Positions 44,725-57,460 are shown, counted from the stretch's first letter. The stretch is DNA of 64,000 nt from Porpolomopsis calyptriformis (GCA_951640195.1 OX621165.1:186001-250000); one strand, 5' to 3'. Notes: generated from the sequence alone by a model not told the origin. Numbers and translations are program-made.

Positions 44725-47700
44725 ATGGGTAACAAAAAGAAAGGCAAAGAGGTGCCAATGTACATCGTTGGTATGTTGTCGATTGCATTCACACTCCACG
44801 CATCTCCCAACGGCAGCGCAGAAATGATTACAAAGGCCAGAATGAGTGCGGGCAATAGCTGGGTAAGTCTCACCACTCAGGGTATCCCTGCGTTTCACTC
44901 AACTCACGTCGTATAGGAATACTACGTAAAGGTAAGCTATATAACATCGCACGCCGATTTTTTGGCTGACAATCCCAAAGTGGGCCGGTTACGACTCAGA
45001 AGATGACAGGCAATTCCAGCTCTTCATTCTCATTGATATAATTTCTCATACACGAGTAGTTGGGAACCGGCGGACAACGTTCAGCAATGCAGTCGCATCT
45101 TAAAAGGATTTTGGAGACACGTTGGCGTACATGAGGGGGTATATCCCCCTGGATATCTGGTAGAGGCGACTTCTGAGTGGATAAGCATGTTCTCGTTTCC
45201 TTCCAGCTAATTTTATCTTATCTACTATGCTTCTGAAGATAAGATGAGACGGTACTTCGATGAACGTTGCGACGCACATCTCACTGCGGCCCTACTGCAA
45301 CGGAAAAGAGACGAACTGAAGGAGCAACGATCCGAGAAACAAGTAAGATATAACCTTTGCACACTTGAAACTTTACTCATTCAAATCAAAGGCGTTGAAA
45401 CGACAAGCATCGGTGACAACGGTTGCAGAATCTTCTACAGAATCACATATCGTAAAAAGGAAGCGGAAGAGGAGAGTCGTTGTATCAGTGAGCACACTAC
45501 CTTGTCAGCTCTAATCCATTTAATATTGCGTTTACTCACCCCTAGAGCGATGACGAGAGCTATAACCAGTCGGATACTGTCGTTGGACTGGAAGGAAGGG
45601 CAGCATCTGTCGATGGTGTTAGCAACCTTTCTCGCTTTTGAGATTATCGCGGTCTATCTCACACCGGTGTAGTCTTTCAGCTTGCAACCACACCCAGGTG
45701 AGCTCCCACGCAAGATCTTCAGAACCGGTTCTTCCTCAGTCACCCCCGGAACGACGACTCCCCGAAAGGTACGCCTCTTCCCCAATGTTTTGTTCGCTTC
45801 TGATTTCGCACTCAGGGCAAAGAGAAGATGCGATCCCCATCCCCTCAATCTAACACCCATAGTCCTTCAAATTCGCTGTTCTCAGCGGTGCCGTCTCCTG
45901 AAGCCCCCGCTTCGCTTTCCTCTTCTTCTTCTTCGTCCTCCTCGCCAAGAGTTTCTGTTCCACCTCAACCAGGCCCCTCATCAAAGGCATCGACTTACCA
46001 CGACAGAAGAAAAAAACCTCGGGTCATGTATGAACCGGTATTGATCGGTCCAGGTCAGGGTAGTATGCTTCCTACCAAGCGGAGACTCATGCATGCGCCT
46101 GGCCCTTTCGAGAGCCCGAGACCGCCTAGTCCAATTTACTACACTCCTGACACACTGTCTGGCCCGGACTTCAACACGGAGACCCCAATGGCAAGCGTGA
46201 ATTACACAGAAGAGCTTGCATTTACTGAGCATAGACAAGGTGCTCGAAAGACCCTTTACTTTCTGTCCTGCATTTAATACATTTCATCTTACAGACCTAG
46301 TGGAAGACCACGAGGATGCATTTGAAGGATTTAATGGGTGCGTAGATGTCAGCATGATACCTTTTTACGTCTCTGACGTTTTGTGAAGTGGGTTACCTGT
46401 TCCAGCCGAGAAGTCCCCCGCTGGGGAATATGATCTAGCCACGGCCGACTCATACACAAACTCCATTGTGCAACCCGAGTGAGTTGTCGTGTTTATCACA
46501 ACGTTTCAGTCTCTAACCATTGTTTCCGAAGAGCTTGGGAGCGAGACTTGTATGGTCCATTGATTCGACTGGCTTCTAGACCTCACAATTTATTGCAGTG
46601 TGCGGACCGCAGAGGCCTCAAGCTCTGCTGTTGATGCTACCAAGATAAGGTAAACACCCGTGAAATGAACTTGCAACCTTGAGCTGACTCGAACAGAATA
46701 CGAAGGAAATGGATGTGGTGCGGAGAATTATTCATTAACGTTGATGAAAACAATGAAGAAAGGCTCTGCGGGATCGTGATCACTGATGCCACCGAATTCC
46801 CAGGGCAAGACATCATCTTGACCCGCTTGTTTGGATCCCGCAATTCCCTCCGGTTTCGAAAGTTACGTGACTGTTCTGATCTTGATAGGATCCTTCCAGC
46901 CTGCGAACCGCCATTACAAATGGCAAGGCTGGGACCTCAAGATAATAAAGATGACCTCGCCCTAAAAAGCCTCTCGGAATATATGAAATTCAAGGAGAAA
47001 GTTCTGTGACCGCTCTATCCGCCGCTACTGTCACTGATGGAAACACCTACAGTTTGTATATGAACCTCTTGTGTCGGATGATGTTTTTACTGGAATATTG
47101 CTGGTCTTTTCGTCTAGCTCATCACTGTGTCATCTGTTCAGGGTGCCGGGGGATCTGAAACAAGAAAGTGATTTGTTGACGGCGATACTTCCTTGGATAA
47201 CAACGGTTCATCAACAAAAGCAAGAATGGCGGCTGCCTCCGACCGAAATGGCTTCTGCTTGTGACATCCTGGATGATCAACGCGCTGTCGATGCTGTACA
47301 ACCGGATCAGCGCGGTGGCGACCACAGTCTATTTGGATTAGAACCTGGACGTAGGGGCCTTTTGAGAAATAATCCGACTTATTGTCGAGCTCTTTCGGTC
47401 ATGAAATTCCCGAAAGCATTCCACCAGTCCGTGTCGAAAAGATCGTACTTTATTTGGAACTCTGGAGCGGATGGGAATCCAAACGAGTCCTACTTGGAGA
47501 CGATCTGGCTTTCGTCGATCCTGACTCAGTGGAAGGCAAAGAATGTTGAGCTGAAGGCTGAGGCTGAAGTGGAGGTTATTTTTGTGCACGTAGGCGCAAT
47601 AGTTTCACTTCATCGATTCCCTGCCATTGTGGAAAAGCGGGGGAGACGTTCTGATATTCAGTTCTTTACTTATGGTACACATGAAACTGTGCCTCCCGAG

Positions 47701-48449
47701 CGGTGGGGCATACGAGAGATATACCCGCTGGGTATGTATAATGTTGAACGTCTCTGGTGGCTATGACTCTGTTTTTGTTGTTTTTTCTAGGCGGGATTGT
47801 GACGTTCACGCCGAATGCCATTATTGAAGATCCCAAGGGTGCATATGACATGTTGAAGGAGCTTTCAAGCCACCAGAGGTGGGATTGCTACTTGCTGCCG
47901 GCTGTTATCGGGATGGTTTCGAAGGTGACGTGTGGAGACCAGGATCCACTGTCTATGCTGAAGGAGTGAGCAGAAAAAATTTCTTCAAAGTCGAATGATC
48001 ACTGATGATGAAATAGGGAGAAATTCGTGTATGACATTATTCTAGACTTGATTGCTCAGGGACAAGTGTCGCTGATTCAGGCGCCTGTTGTCTGTCGACA
48101 CAGTCTTGAATGGGCTGGAAAGCATCACAGAATGGTAGGAATGCAGATGGATGAACTCCTTGAAGAATGCATCAAAGAGTTCAATGAGTTGGTCTTGGAC
48201 GAACCCGAACCGGAGTGGATGGGTGCGATTGCAAAGGAGATATCAATGGATCTGGCACTTATGCAAATGCAACCGGTTATTATGGACACATTCCGGCGAT
48301 TCGTCGTCATTAAGGGATCCGAGGAGGACCACGTTGTCTGGAACGAAAACGGGGTAGGTGCTAATTGTACTCTATAGACGAGGTGCTAAAACTATGCTCA
48401 GTCCGAATGGTGTACTTTGGCCGAATTCGACTTTAAAGATAGAATATAA
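44725..48449 (+). CDS. HP1-like chromodomain protein, 924 residues
   Basis: Chromodomains bind methylated histone tails, usually H3K9me in heterochromatin. Eighteen exons (first 44725-44770, last 48402-48449) close in one frame. Residues 14-70 form the chromodomain: YIVEMITKAR, WEYYVKWAGYDS, WEPADNVQQCSRILKGFW, with aromatic-cage positions Tyr, Trp and Tyr/Trp present. A basic coiled region follows (RKRDELKEQRSEKQ, KRKRKRRVVV), then a Ser/Pro-rich linker. The long C-terminal domain of about 500 residues has KWMWCGELFIN, AEVEVIFVHVGAIVSLHRFPA, DIQFFTYGTHETVPPERWG and FRRFVVIKG. I cannot assign that domain a named fold. Introns after exons 4 and 5 have GC donors; the intron after exon 8 has a GTTAGC donor. 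Confidence 0.82.
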
Positions 48450-48642
48450 TGTAATACAGTAAACAGAGTGAATGATGTCATACGATCGATCGATCGTCTT
48501 CCCTCTTCCGCTCCGAACCCGTCATCCGCACCCACACATCCGACATCCGCTACCCAGTTAGCCGCCCCGAAATCGCATAAATAGCGCTGCAATACTCTCC
48601 CATTTCTAATTCACAAAGTAACAACCCATCATCGCAAACATC

Positions 48643-49443
48643 ATGTCTTCTGTTGATCTCCTTTACACCATCATTCGCTCCCACCTCATCCTCGCAACTG
48701 CCCCTGATGCCTCGTGCTTTATCCCCAGGACGTCGAGCGTTGAAACCAATATTTCTGAAAGCGACCATGATGACGATGACCAATATTACTGGGGTTGGGA
48801 TCAAGAGTCCTCATCCATCAAACTCTTGACCAAATCCGACCCGCGACCAACCGAAACTGGTTACACAACAAAAACCTACCTCGCTCCAAGGCTCTCCTTC
48901 GCCCCACCCCCGACGCCTCTTAAACCCAGATCTAATCCAACGTCCACACAACCTCACGTCTCTCCCAACCGCTCACCTCCTATCGGTCTCGGAATAACCG
49001 GATTGTGGGAGGAAGACGACACGACGTTCGATGGATGCGGCCGCGTTGAGCTTGCTGACGATGACAATAACCACGAGGAGCTTTATTCTTCGGGCCAGGA
49101 TGGCAGCCTTGAGACGATCGGCACGTGGGAGGATAACGTCGACGGCGCAGGTCTCGGTGATCTTTCGTCAGACGATTCATCATGGTCGATTTCGATAGGC
49201 CTTGGGATCCTTGGGATGCTTAATAACGATGGATCGGAGTTCGATGGGAATGGAATCGTTGGTATTTCGTGTGCGGGTGAGGGCGCGCTAGACAGACAGA
49301 GGGAAGGGGAGGAGAGTGAGGTGACGGAATATGGCGGTGATGGATGTGTGTCAGGGGAGTTGGTTGAAGAGGTGTGGAACACATTCATGTCCATGGGGTT
49401 GACGGACATTTCGATCACGCCTGGTGAAAGAAGACAGTTCTGA
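48643..49443 (+). CDS. Acidic hypothetical protein, 266 residues
   Basis: Single-exon frame starting MSSVDLLYTIIRSH. Strongly acidic (ESDHDDDDQYYWGWD, WEEDDTTFDGCG) with a Pro-rich middle and a degenerate internal repeat around GLGITGLWEEDDTTFDGCG, later GLGILGMLNNDGSEFDGNG. No family recognised. Confidence 0.6.
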   Translation: MSSVDLLYTIIRSHLILATAPDASCFIPRTSSVETNISESDHDDDDQYYWGWDQESSSIKLLTKSDPRPTETGYTTKTYLAPRLSFAPPPTPLKPRSNPTSTQPHVSPNRSPPIGLGITGLWEEDDTTFDGCGRVELADDDNNHEELYSSGQDGSLETIGTWEDNVDGAGLGDLSSDDSSWSISIGLGILGMLNNDGSEFDGNGIVGISCAGEGALDRQREGEESEVTEYGGDGCVSGELVEEVWNTFMSMGLTDISITPGERRQF

Positions 49444-49669
49444 TTCGCCGCGGTAGCAGGCGTCAGCATTTTGGGCTTTGAGCCGCCCCCGCCACTCTCG
49501 GCTCGTCATCATCGTCTAGGAACTTGTCATTTTCGGGAACAGAAAGTGAGGGCGAAGAGGCTATGCAATGGCTTGCCATGATAGAAATCCAGTTACATTA
49601 GAACATTGAATAGAAAAACGCACGATCGGATATCATGATGGATTGATAAGAACGAGCCTCCGCTTCCAT

Positions 49670-50059
49670 TCAAACCAATAGTCGAACCAAAACAGATGTA
49701 ACCACCATCAATCCTACCCATCTCCCATATTTCAATTGCACCCCACTAGACACCGGGTTGTTGCAAGAGCAAGTCTCATTATGACTTGAACAACACTGGA
49801 AGAACGCCCCCCTAGATGCATTGTTCGCAGGGAACGAATTCTGACTGGGGCTAGTACCGTTGGAAGTGTATGGACAGGCGTAGGTAGAGTTGATGTATAT
49901 GGGCGCGCTGCCGACTGCTGCACAGCATGCGGAGAGTGTTGTGTTCGTTTCGGCTTCGCAGCCTACATGGTTTTGTGTCAAAGTAGTTCTGTCAAGATAA
50001 TCTACGTGGGCTCGCTCACCGTTGAATGAGCTTGAGATGGGAGCGCCTGGTCCTGACAT
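49670..50059 (-). CDS. Small cysteine-rich surface protein, 110 residues
   Basis: Exons 50059-50020 and 49962-49670. Eight cysteines in the order C, CC, C, CC, C, C, several Asn-x-Ser/Thr sites, then a hydrophobic C terminus (WVGLMVVTSVLVRLLV) that could be a membrane anchor or GPI signal. A cleavable N-terminal signal is not obvious, so the true start may lie further upstream. It resembles small secreted proteins of mushrooms in style only. Confidence 0.5.
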   Translation of the reverse strand: MSGPGAPISSSFNGERAHVDYLDRTTLTQNHVGCEAETNTTLSACCAAVGSAPIYINSTYACPYTSNGTSPSQNSFPANNASRGAFFQCCSSHNETCSCNNPVSSGVQLKYGRWVGLMVVTSVLVRLLV

Positions 50060-50254
50060 GACTGTATGCTACAAAGGCGGTTTGCACGTGACTTGGCTCG
50101 CCATGTGCCCAGCAAAAGTGAGGCGAGGGACGAGCGGATGATACTTGAATGAACGGTATAGTATGAAAGGCCACAAGCAATACAACATTTTGAATGACAG
50201 GTGCGAAGAACAGTACTACAACAATGGGAAACGGGACTAGGGCATCACTACACC

Positions 50255-51545
50255 TTATCTCAGGATTCCACCAACCAATAACTTCTCCTTAGGTGACACA
50301 TCATTGTAGCGCGAGAATATATGGAACGGTTTGACCTGCGATCCAGGAACACTACGGGCAGGTGCAAAGCCATCCAATCCAACCACGATCTGTAGTGGAG
50401 ACTGAGGGGAATTGCCGAGCAGTATCCAATGCAACGCAAATTGACCCCAAGGTGTGGTATTCATAGTGTAGCCACAGTATGCGTGATAGAAACCATCCGA
50501 GCCTTTCTGCGCTACATACGGGGTGAGCATTATTTGACAATAGAATGGGAGGGGGGTTGCATACATAACCACTCGTTAGCTATGACAATCACGTTGCACC
50601 ATTTATAGCGCTCATGAGGGTTATACACTCCGTTTTGTGTCCCGTTTGCCTGTCTGTGCGGATTCGTAATGATTTCTCCCAACACCCCCCGAGCATAGAT
50701 ATCTCCGGGGTCTTGAAAAACGTACTATTAGATTTGTAATAAGTAATATTGGTAGTATAGACTTACAAGAAATGGTCCATTTTGAGTTAAGAGAAGCTTT
50801 TTGGAGGAACGCGTCCAAATCTGGTGGTGACTTTCAAAAGATCGAGTAAATAAACTCATGAAGAAAAACCAACAAATACATACATTGATTTCTCTTCGCG
50901 TATCTGACAATCTTCCGGGTATATTTGGCCAGTAAATATCTATTCCACCAGATGTGTGTTTGAGCGCTTCTATTGCTATACTCCGGATGGCTTTCTTAGC
51001 ATCATCCATCATGTTCATGAGCTGCAACAAAAAGTCGAGATGTGCTCAGGTGTGGAGGATTCTCAGCAACATACCACCTTATTGGTAGGGATCAATATGG
51101 TGCGATACTTCCTGTGATCAAACAAGACGAGCATCAGTTTGCTTTCCGAGAATGAAAAAAATGATGGTGATTCCAACCATAATTGACGACGTTCCGCAAG
51201 GGTGAGAACCCCAATTGGTGTACGGTCTAGCGTGAAAGGAGGAAGCGGGCCCGTTCTACCATGAATTTGAAGGGTGAGCTGGTCCCAGGAGCTGTTTAGC
51301 GTGCCTTTGAAAGTGGTGCCTCGTTGATCCGAAAAGTCGATTGTCGTATTGGTGATTTTTCCAACTAGGTTTGAATACCGTCGAGCCCAGTTGCGCAAAA
51401 CGACGGTAACAGAAAACGTCGGCTGGAGTTGAGAATGGCCGCTAATTGAGAGCGTGACGTTGCTGCCATCATTCCAGTTCCCGTCTTGACATGGAGAGTG
51501 AGAGCAGTCCATTTGAAAATGACATGAAAGCTTACTCAGATCCAT
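50255..51545 (-). CDS. Hypothetical multi-exon protein
   Basis: First exon from 51545 (MDLSKLSCHFQMDC) encodes a beta-rich region (NVTLSISGHSQLQPTFSVTVVL, GTTFKGTLNSSWDQLTLQIHG). Middle pieces include MMDDAKKAIRSIAIEALKHTSGGIDIYW, and the last block ends SRYNDVSPKEKLLVGGILR at 50255. Splice sites between the middle pieces could not all be resolved. The N-terminal part is similar in style to the N-terminal domains of the lectin pair nearby, but I cannot show homology. Confidence 0.4.
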
Positions 51546-52491
51546 GCCGCAGATGTGGATATCTGAATCACAGTTGGCAGAGACGAAGACACGAAAACAG
51601 CGCCTCGTTATATAACCTTTGCGATATCAGCCGCTGACGAGGACTCGAGGTTCAGTTCGATCGATCGTTGATCATCGATTACGGTACCCATTCCCTCCAG
51701 CCCCAAACACTTTTCTATCCACCAAATAAAGCAGTTTTCTGCCGGTCTCCGTCTCCGTAACAGGTCAAGTTCGACGTGAACATGAAAATGATGTAAGCAC
51801 CCAACAGCTTCTGTACCTTCACGCTTGCTGCCGGCAAGTTCCTGCTTTATGCCATGGCATCTTCCCCTCTGCCCAACCTCAGGTTCCTGTTGGCTGCACT
51901 CGGATTCACCAAGATATAATCAATCACATCATCACTGTGGGTAGATACAGCCCGATCATTCATCCACGCTAACACGCTTCGAACGCACTCTCAGGGCTTC
52001 TTTTCTTGATCTTCCGCAGCCTTCCATTCAGCTTCCGGTGTCTACTGCGATGCTTGTCTGCCCTTTACACTGGGAACTCTTATCCCTGTGCGATACTCTC
52101 TCAGGTGCACAACCCCAATGCATGATATTTGGTGTTTTTTTGCGCTTCACTCATCCGTTCATGTCTTTTATCAGTGCCTCTAACAACTGCATCACTCTTG
52201 TTCCTAATCGGGGTTTCCCCACCCAATGGGCATGGCGCAATCGACATGTTTAGGCAGGGAGAACAACCTCATATTTGGGTGCAGTTACGGCCTAGGTGTC
52301 TGCAAGCCTGAGCACCTTTAGTTCAACAACTTGGCACTCTACTTTATCCCATGGTGCTGTCCTGTTTCATTGATAGCACTAGTACCGTACAAGGTATCTT
52401 CGTTTTACTGTGACTGTAAAAGTAATCGCAATACAGATGTGTATCAAGGGTGCATAATTGTGGTCAAGTACGCCCAGTTCCAGCTTGAGGC
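51546..52491. other. Intergenic, nothing recognised
   Basis: About 0.95 kb between the 5' end of the gene at 50255-51545 and the 3' end of the minus-strand lectin gene. Only short frames without family signal. Confidence 0.5.
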
Positions 52492-54453
52492 TCATTGTTC
52501 AGGGTTGAATCTAGCCGCATTAAATTCATCGACGATCTGATTCTGTATGAAGAACTCGCTAAGAGCGGTGATCCTGCATAGAACACAGAGTTGTACCTGC
52601 CCCAATGCATCGTTGAATATCTTGAAATCTTTGATGCATCCACCCCACTTGCTGTAACCAAGTGTCAAATGCGTCTGCAACCACGAACCATTCAGATGCA
52701 ATAGCATGTGAATTGAGCGTTGAACTGACCTTTCCTTCAGTCTTGGCCTTCGGCACAACCCAGCTAACCGACTTGGGTTCCTTTCCATTCACGTACAGCA
52801 TAACCGTGTTACTCTCAAACACCACAGCAATGAATGACCAAGTAGACTTTGGTATGGGGTCCGATTTCAAAACAAAGCTCTGTGAAACACGGAATTCATC
52901 GCTAGCTGTCATGTCATAGTGGATCAGATCGACGCCGGGAGATTCTGCATGAAAAATGCAAGGGGTTTCCACACCGCTCTCCTCATATTTGATCCAGGTT
53001 GTGATGGTGATAGGTGCAGCCCAATCAAGCGAAAGCGATACTGTTTTTGAAATTTTGGTCTTGTTATCGCGAGTTTTTCTGAGAGGGTAAGTCTATGGTG
53101 AATCAACTACAGAAAGGGCACACACAAGCCGTTGATTTGTCCTGGAAAGTGGTAAATGTGCCAAGGGTTTCCTAGCAGAGATACGGAATTCATGGCGCTT
53201 AAGAGCACCAAGGGACTGTCATCCGTCGACTGCAAAAACGACTTGACGAAGGCAAGGGAATTCAAGCCGACTGTGGGAAAGAACAAATTAACACCATGAG
53301 GCGGGACGACACAACAGAACATACAATGATTACTTCCATTCTGAGCATGACCGGCAAACGCGATAATAGGTCCAGGAACATAAAACACAGGATTCAGATT
53401 CCGGTGTAGCCGGGTGCTGAAAGGACCTGGATTGAAGTAAATAAAATCAAGGGCCCAACTTGCAAGTCAAGAAGGGAATGACCTTCTTGGCGGACCTTGC
53501 ATTCAACAGCGTCGAAAATTACAAAACCAATCTCATCAATTGCATTGAAAGAGTTTCTGTCAACTTTTCCGAAAATAGCAGTGATGATCTCAGTCGCTGT
53601 ATCACAAGAAGGTTGGAGTCGGAATGCAAAACGGTCAGACAGGCAATGCTTACATTTGAAGAGGATTGTTTGACCTCGAATAGATCGTGAAGTTGGCAAC
53701 ATGGTGCCATGGCTGACATCCTTGGTGGTGCCGTTATAAAGTCTATAGACAACCTCAAAGCCATCGATGGAATCGCTGTAACACAGCAGTATTCTTTCAA
53801 TTGGGTTGAAGACATTGATGTTCATAGTGGTAGGCCAGCCTCCAACTGCAAATTTGACGTAAGTGACAGAATCCTCATGGTGTGAACCTGCAGGAAATCA
53901 ACTTACTGTCAATTGCATCGTTGAATGCTAGGTTGTTTATGCGACCGAGCAGTTCCGTCTGGCGAAGCTGTGATGGGTTGAGGGCAGTGTGCACTTTCAA
54001 ATCCTCGACTGCCAGAATAGCAGGTGCCGTAGGAGCTTTGGCTAGAACACCATAAATTAACAACCGTGAAAACTGACCATTAAAACTGTACATTGGCTAA
54101 GAGTCCATTCCTTATGCCAAGATAAATCATTGGTGAAAAGCAACGTGTGGCCATGCGCAGAGAGGGTCGCGCTGATCTTTGTGGTGGACATATACTTCAC
54201 TCCAATCTGGCCACCATGAAGGGTCTCGATGAACCCAGTTATCTCCTGCGATCCTGCACAAGTCGAGTATGTGAATGCGAATTTACCCTGTGGGTCTGAC
54301 TTGAATTCTCCTTCACAGGCTTTCGAACAGCCAAAAAAGCACGTTCCATTCCACATCCCATTCACTGTTACAACAACAAATTATACGGCGAGTGTAATCG
54401 CAAAAACAGATCCTGGACTCACTCAGTTCGGGGTTAAAGGTAGGAGCAACCAT
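52492..54453 (-). CDS. Jacalin-like plus LamG-like lectin, minus-strand paralog
   Basis: Starts at 54453 (MVAPTFNPEL) and ends at 52492 (QIVDEFNAARFNPEQ). An N-terminal beta domain (KFAFTYSTC, ITGFIETLHGGQIGVKY) is followed by a short helix LRQTELLGRINNLAFNDAID. A jacalin-like domain comes next: IERILLCYSDSIDGFEVVYR, then NAIDEIGFVIFDA. The C-terminal concanavalin/LamG-type domain has SLDWAAPITITTWIKYEE, STWSFIAVVFESNTVMLYVNGKEP and GYSKWGGCIKDFKIFNDAL. Intron positions match the paralog at 54991. No signal peptide. Sugar binding is inferred from fold resemblance. Confidence 0.65.
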
Positions 54454-54990
54454 TGAGCAAATTGCGAGGGCGTCTGTAACTCATAATAGGGATATATCAG
54501 GATACACGGTGTCTTGCATCCGCAGTCAGAGGCATGTTGGCAGGAACCCTGGGCGAAGGGGAAAGATGGGTGGGTCGGAAGCTATATCTTAAGAGCATCT
54601 GCAGATCTGCCTTGATGCCTCCACATTGCAGAGACGCGCAGATAACTGCTTGATTCAGTGGAGGGGTGTTTGCAGTTGCCTGGGCCAGAGGGAACGATAG
54701 ACTTACCCAGGCCAACAAGATAGTACTGAATTCCCCATCGCCCGACTCTTTCATGACCCAGCTTGAACTATTGATATATGCTACAGGGGGGAACGTGAGG
54801 TTAGGTATGATGTAGATCGATAAGAGGCTCGCCTCAGCATGGCAATACGCAGATACAAATCTCAGATTTGTATGCTGCAGATGAACAATGCATCTGCAGC
54901 ATGCCGATCGTTCTTATCCTTTTTTCAGCCTTTGCCATATAAACGCTGACCCAGCACCTTCTGTGCAACACAAACGAACGCTCATCTACT
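54454..54990. promoter_or_regulatory. Shared divergent promoter of the lectin pair
   Basis: 537 bp separate the two start codons. It contains an inverted TGCAGATG/CATCTGCAG pair around 54870-54900. The word CCATATAAACG (about 54936-54946) provides a TATAAA-like box some 50 nt before the plus-strand ATG. Confidence 0.4.
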
Positions 54991-57203
54991 ATGCCTGATA
55001 GTAAGTTGGCCTTGTTCCATCGGTTTCAGATGCTTTTTACACCACCCACCTACAGTCAAGAGCGAGTGGGCTGTCAGCCAAAAGTCTGATGAAGACTTTC
55101 TCTTCACAATAACAATCGAGACCAACAACAAGTTCGAGTTTCAGGGCACAGATTCAAACGGCTTCAAGATCACCAATGGTTCCCTTCATTTGCGAGACAT
55201 AAAATTTAGCTTGGACCACCCACTCGATGGCGATATCACCTACACCGGCAAGTTGGATGACGAAGCTAGTAAGGTTGTCGGTAAATGGGAAACGAAAGAT
55301 GGATTATCCTCAGGGGACTTCGAAATGTCGCTCAAAACTCCGCTGACTGTCTTCCCGCCTAACCCCTCCAAAGACAGCTTGAAATCCTCTGTAGCAGGAT
55401 CACAGAATCCCCTCTCTGGTTCGGAACCTTCTGTCGACGAGACCAATGATGCTGCTGGCAGTGGTTCTAAGCCCTCTGTCGGTGGTTCCAATCCCTCAGG
55501 TGCTAAAGGTCCTGTCGGTGGTAAATCCGCTCCATCCGTTGGTGGTTCCAACCCCCCCATTGCCAAAGGTCCCATAGGGGGCAGATCCACCCCATCCGTA
55601 GGTGGTTCAAACCCTTCCGTCACCACCGCCACAGCCTCTGTTGGTGGTCCTCAAGCCCCTATTGGTAACTCAAAAAACTCTGTTGACGATGCCAAGTCCA
55701 ATCATCATCCAATCATCGACCCTATCCAGCTTGATCTCCGCCAGACCCCTCTGCTTGGTCGTATGATCAACACAGCATTCAATGACGCCATCGACAGTGA
55801 GTAGATTATTTTTGCGAGGACTCACTGTTGACTCTGTTTTTCCAGTCGGAGGCTGGGCGGTAACCATGAGGATCAAAAGACTGAACTCGATCGAAAAGAT
55901 CATTTTGCAGTATGGCGACTGCATTGACGGCATCGAGGTTGTATATAGACTGAACGACGGCACCACCAAGGCGGTTAATCATGGAACCATGTCGTCAACT
56001 CAACACCATACTATCAAGTCAGAGACCATCATTTTTGGGCGTAAGCTTTTCTCGTCTGCTTCGGACCTGTAGACATCAATTTACTGGTGATACAGAGACT
56101 GAATTCCTTGCTGCTGTCTTTGGAAGAGTCGACCAAACTTCAGACAACGCTATCAATGAGATTGGGTTTGTAATATTCGATGCCGCAAAGCGTACTATCC
56201 GTCTGCAAGGTTGAAAATATCCTCCCCTTTGTGACGATTGTTGACATGCGTTATCCACTAGATCCTTTCAGCAATCGGAAACAAAAAAACACCAATCAGG
56301 TTTTCTACTTTCCGGGACCCGTATTTGCCTTTGCCGGTTATGCTAAGAATGGTAGTGGTCACCGTGAGTCGTCTCTTGTCATGTCATATATGGCCCCCCA
56401 AAGTATTAATCGCCCGCGCTTCACAGTTGGCTTGAATTCTCTTTCCTTTATCAAGGACTTGTCCACGTTAACCAACAGCGCTTCTACGCTTATCTTGGAT
56501 GCAGCGGCTCCCATTTCTATGGAAAGGACCCCCAAATACATCTACCGCTTTTCTGGCCAAGTTGATTGGTTGTGTGTATAGTCTCTTGTAACCTGATTTC
56601 GCCTTAAGTGATCTAATACTGTAGTGAGGGCACCGATCGCAAGGTCTCACCAGTGACAGAGGACGGCAAGGCTGAGCTATCGCTGGACTGGGGCACCTCT
56701 CTTACCATCGCGACCTGGGTTAAATACGACAAAGTTGCCTCAGACCGTTGCATTTTCCACACACATCGTGAAGACATCGACAATCTTCATTACACGATGA
56801 GCAGCGAAAGAAAATTGCGAATCTACACGGAGTCGTGGGAGTTATTCTCAGCGATTCCAGTACCCACCGCTAAATGGTCACTCATCGCCATAGTCTTTCA
56901 GAATGGGATTGTGACCATCTTCATTGATAAGGAGCCCTCTGAAGCAGGTGTCTGGTCCGAGATAAAGGATTCCAAGGTCAGCGATTACCCTGTTTGCATG
57001 ACAATCAGCTGATTAACTTCGCAGTTATCCCAGACTTCTGTATCTATCGGTTACAGAGATTGGGGAGGCTCTGTGAGGGATTTCAGGATATATCAGGAAG
57101 CGTTGACGCAGGTACGTCTGGGGTTCATCCCTCCACCAGCATTTACCAAATTTCAGCGCAGAGCCAGATCGTCGCTGAGTATCAGAATAGCAAACAAACC
57201 TGA
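54991..57203 (+). CDS. Jacalin-like plus LamG-like lectin, plus-strand paralog, 595 residues
   Basis: Nine exons (54991-55000, 55056-55796, 55846-56040, 56096-56209, 56262-56363, 56427-56571, 56625-56976, 57025-57111, 57162-57203) close in frame. The first exon is only 10 nt. N-terminal beta domain (KFEFQGTDSNGF, DITYTGKLDDEA), then a linker with repeated PSVGGSNP units that the paralog lacks. LRQTPLLGRMINTAFNDAID leads to the jacalin-like domain (IEKIILQYGDCIDGIEVVYRL, NAINEIGFVIFDA). The LamG-like domain (SLTIATWVKYDK, KWSLIAIVFQNGIVTIFIDKE, WGGSVRDFRIYQEAL) ends at SQIVAEYQNSKQT. No signal peptide, so probably cytosolic like many fungal defence lectins. Confidence 0.7.
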
Positions 57204-57460
57204 AGTTACCATGACAAGTGAGGATATTGAGAGCATGCTGGTTCAAAACGTATTTCTAGGTATATTGGGTCAGGCTTGGTACTTTCGAGAAATCATACCG
57301 GTCATGGTAGTAACTAAACGGTGCATATGTCTTTGTCTTTGAAGCACATCGGGGTTCCAAGTCTTATGCTTGGTTACAATGTTGGCAGACTCGGTGGGAT
57401 CCCATGATACATAAGACACAGAATTCCATGTGGGATCCCTGGCATTTGACCAATAGGTCC

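Noticed and set aside
44725..44940. Small separate gene encoding a 63-residue peptide with a membrane helix
   Set aside because: The hydrophobic stretch is intron 1; splicing reveals a chromodomain.
45630..45640. Stop codon ending the chromodomain gene early (LSRF*)
   Set aside because: A 55-nt intron from GTTAGC to GGTGTAG removes it and restores the family-like linker.
46338..46388. A third GC-AG intron in the chromodomain gene
   Set aside because: A normal GT-AG intron with the TTTTGTGAAG acceptor keeps frame.
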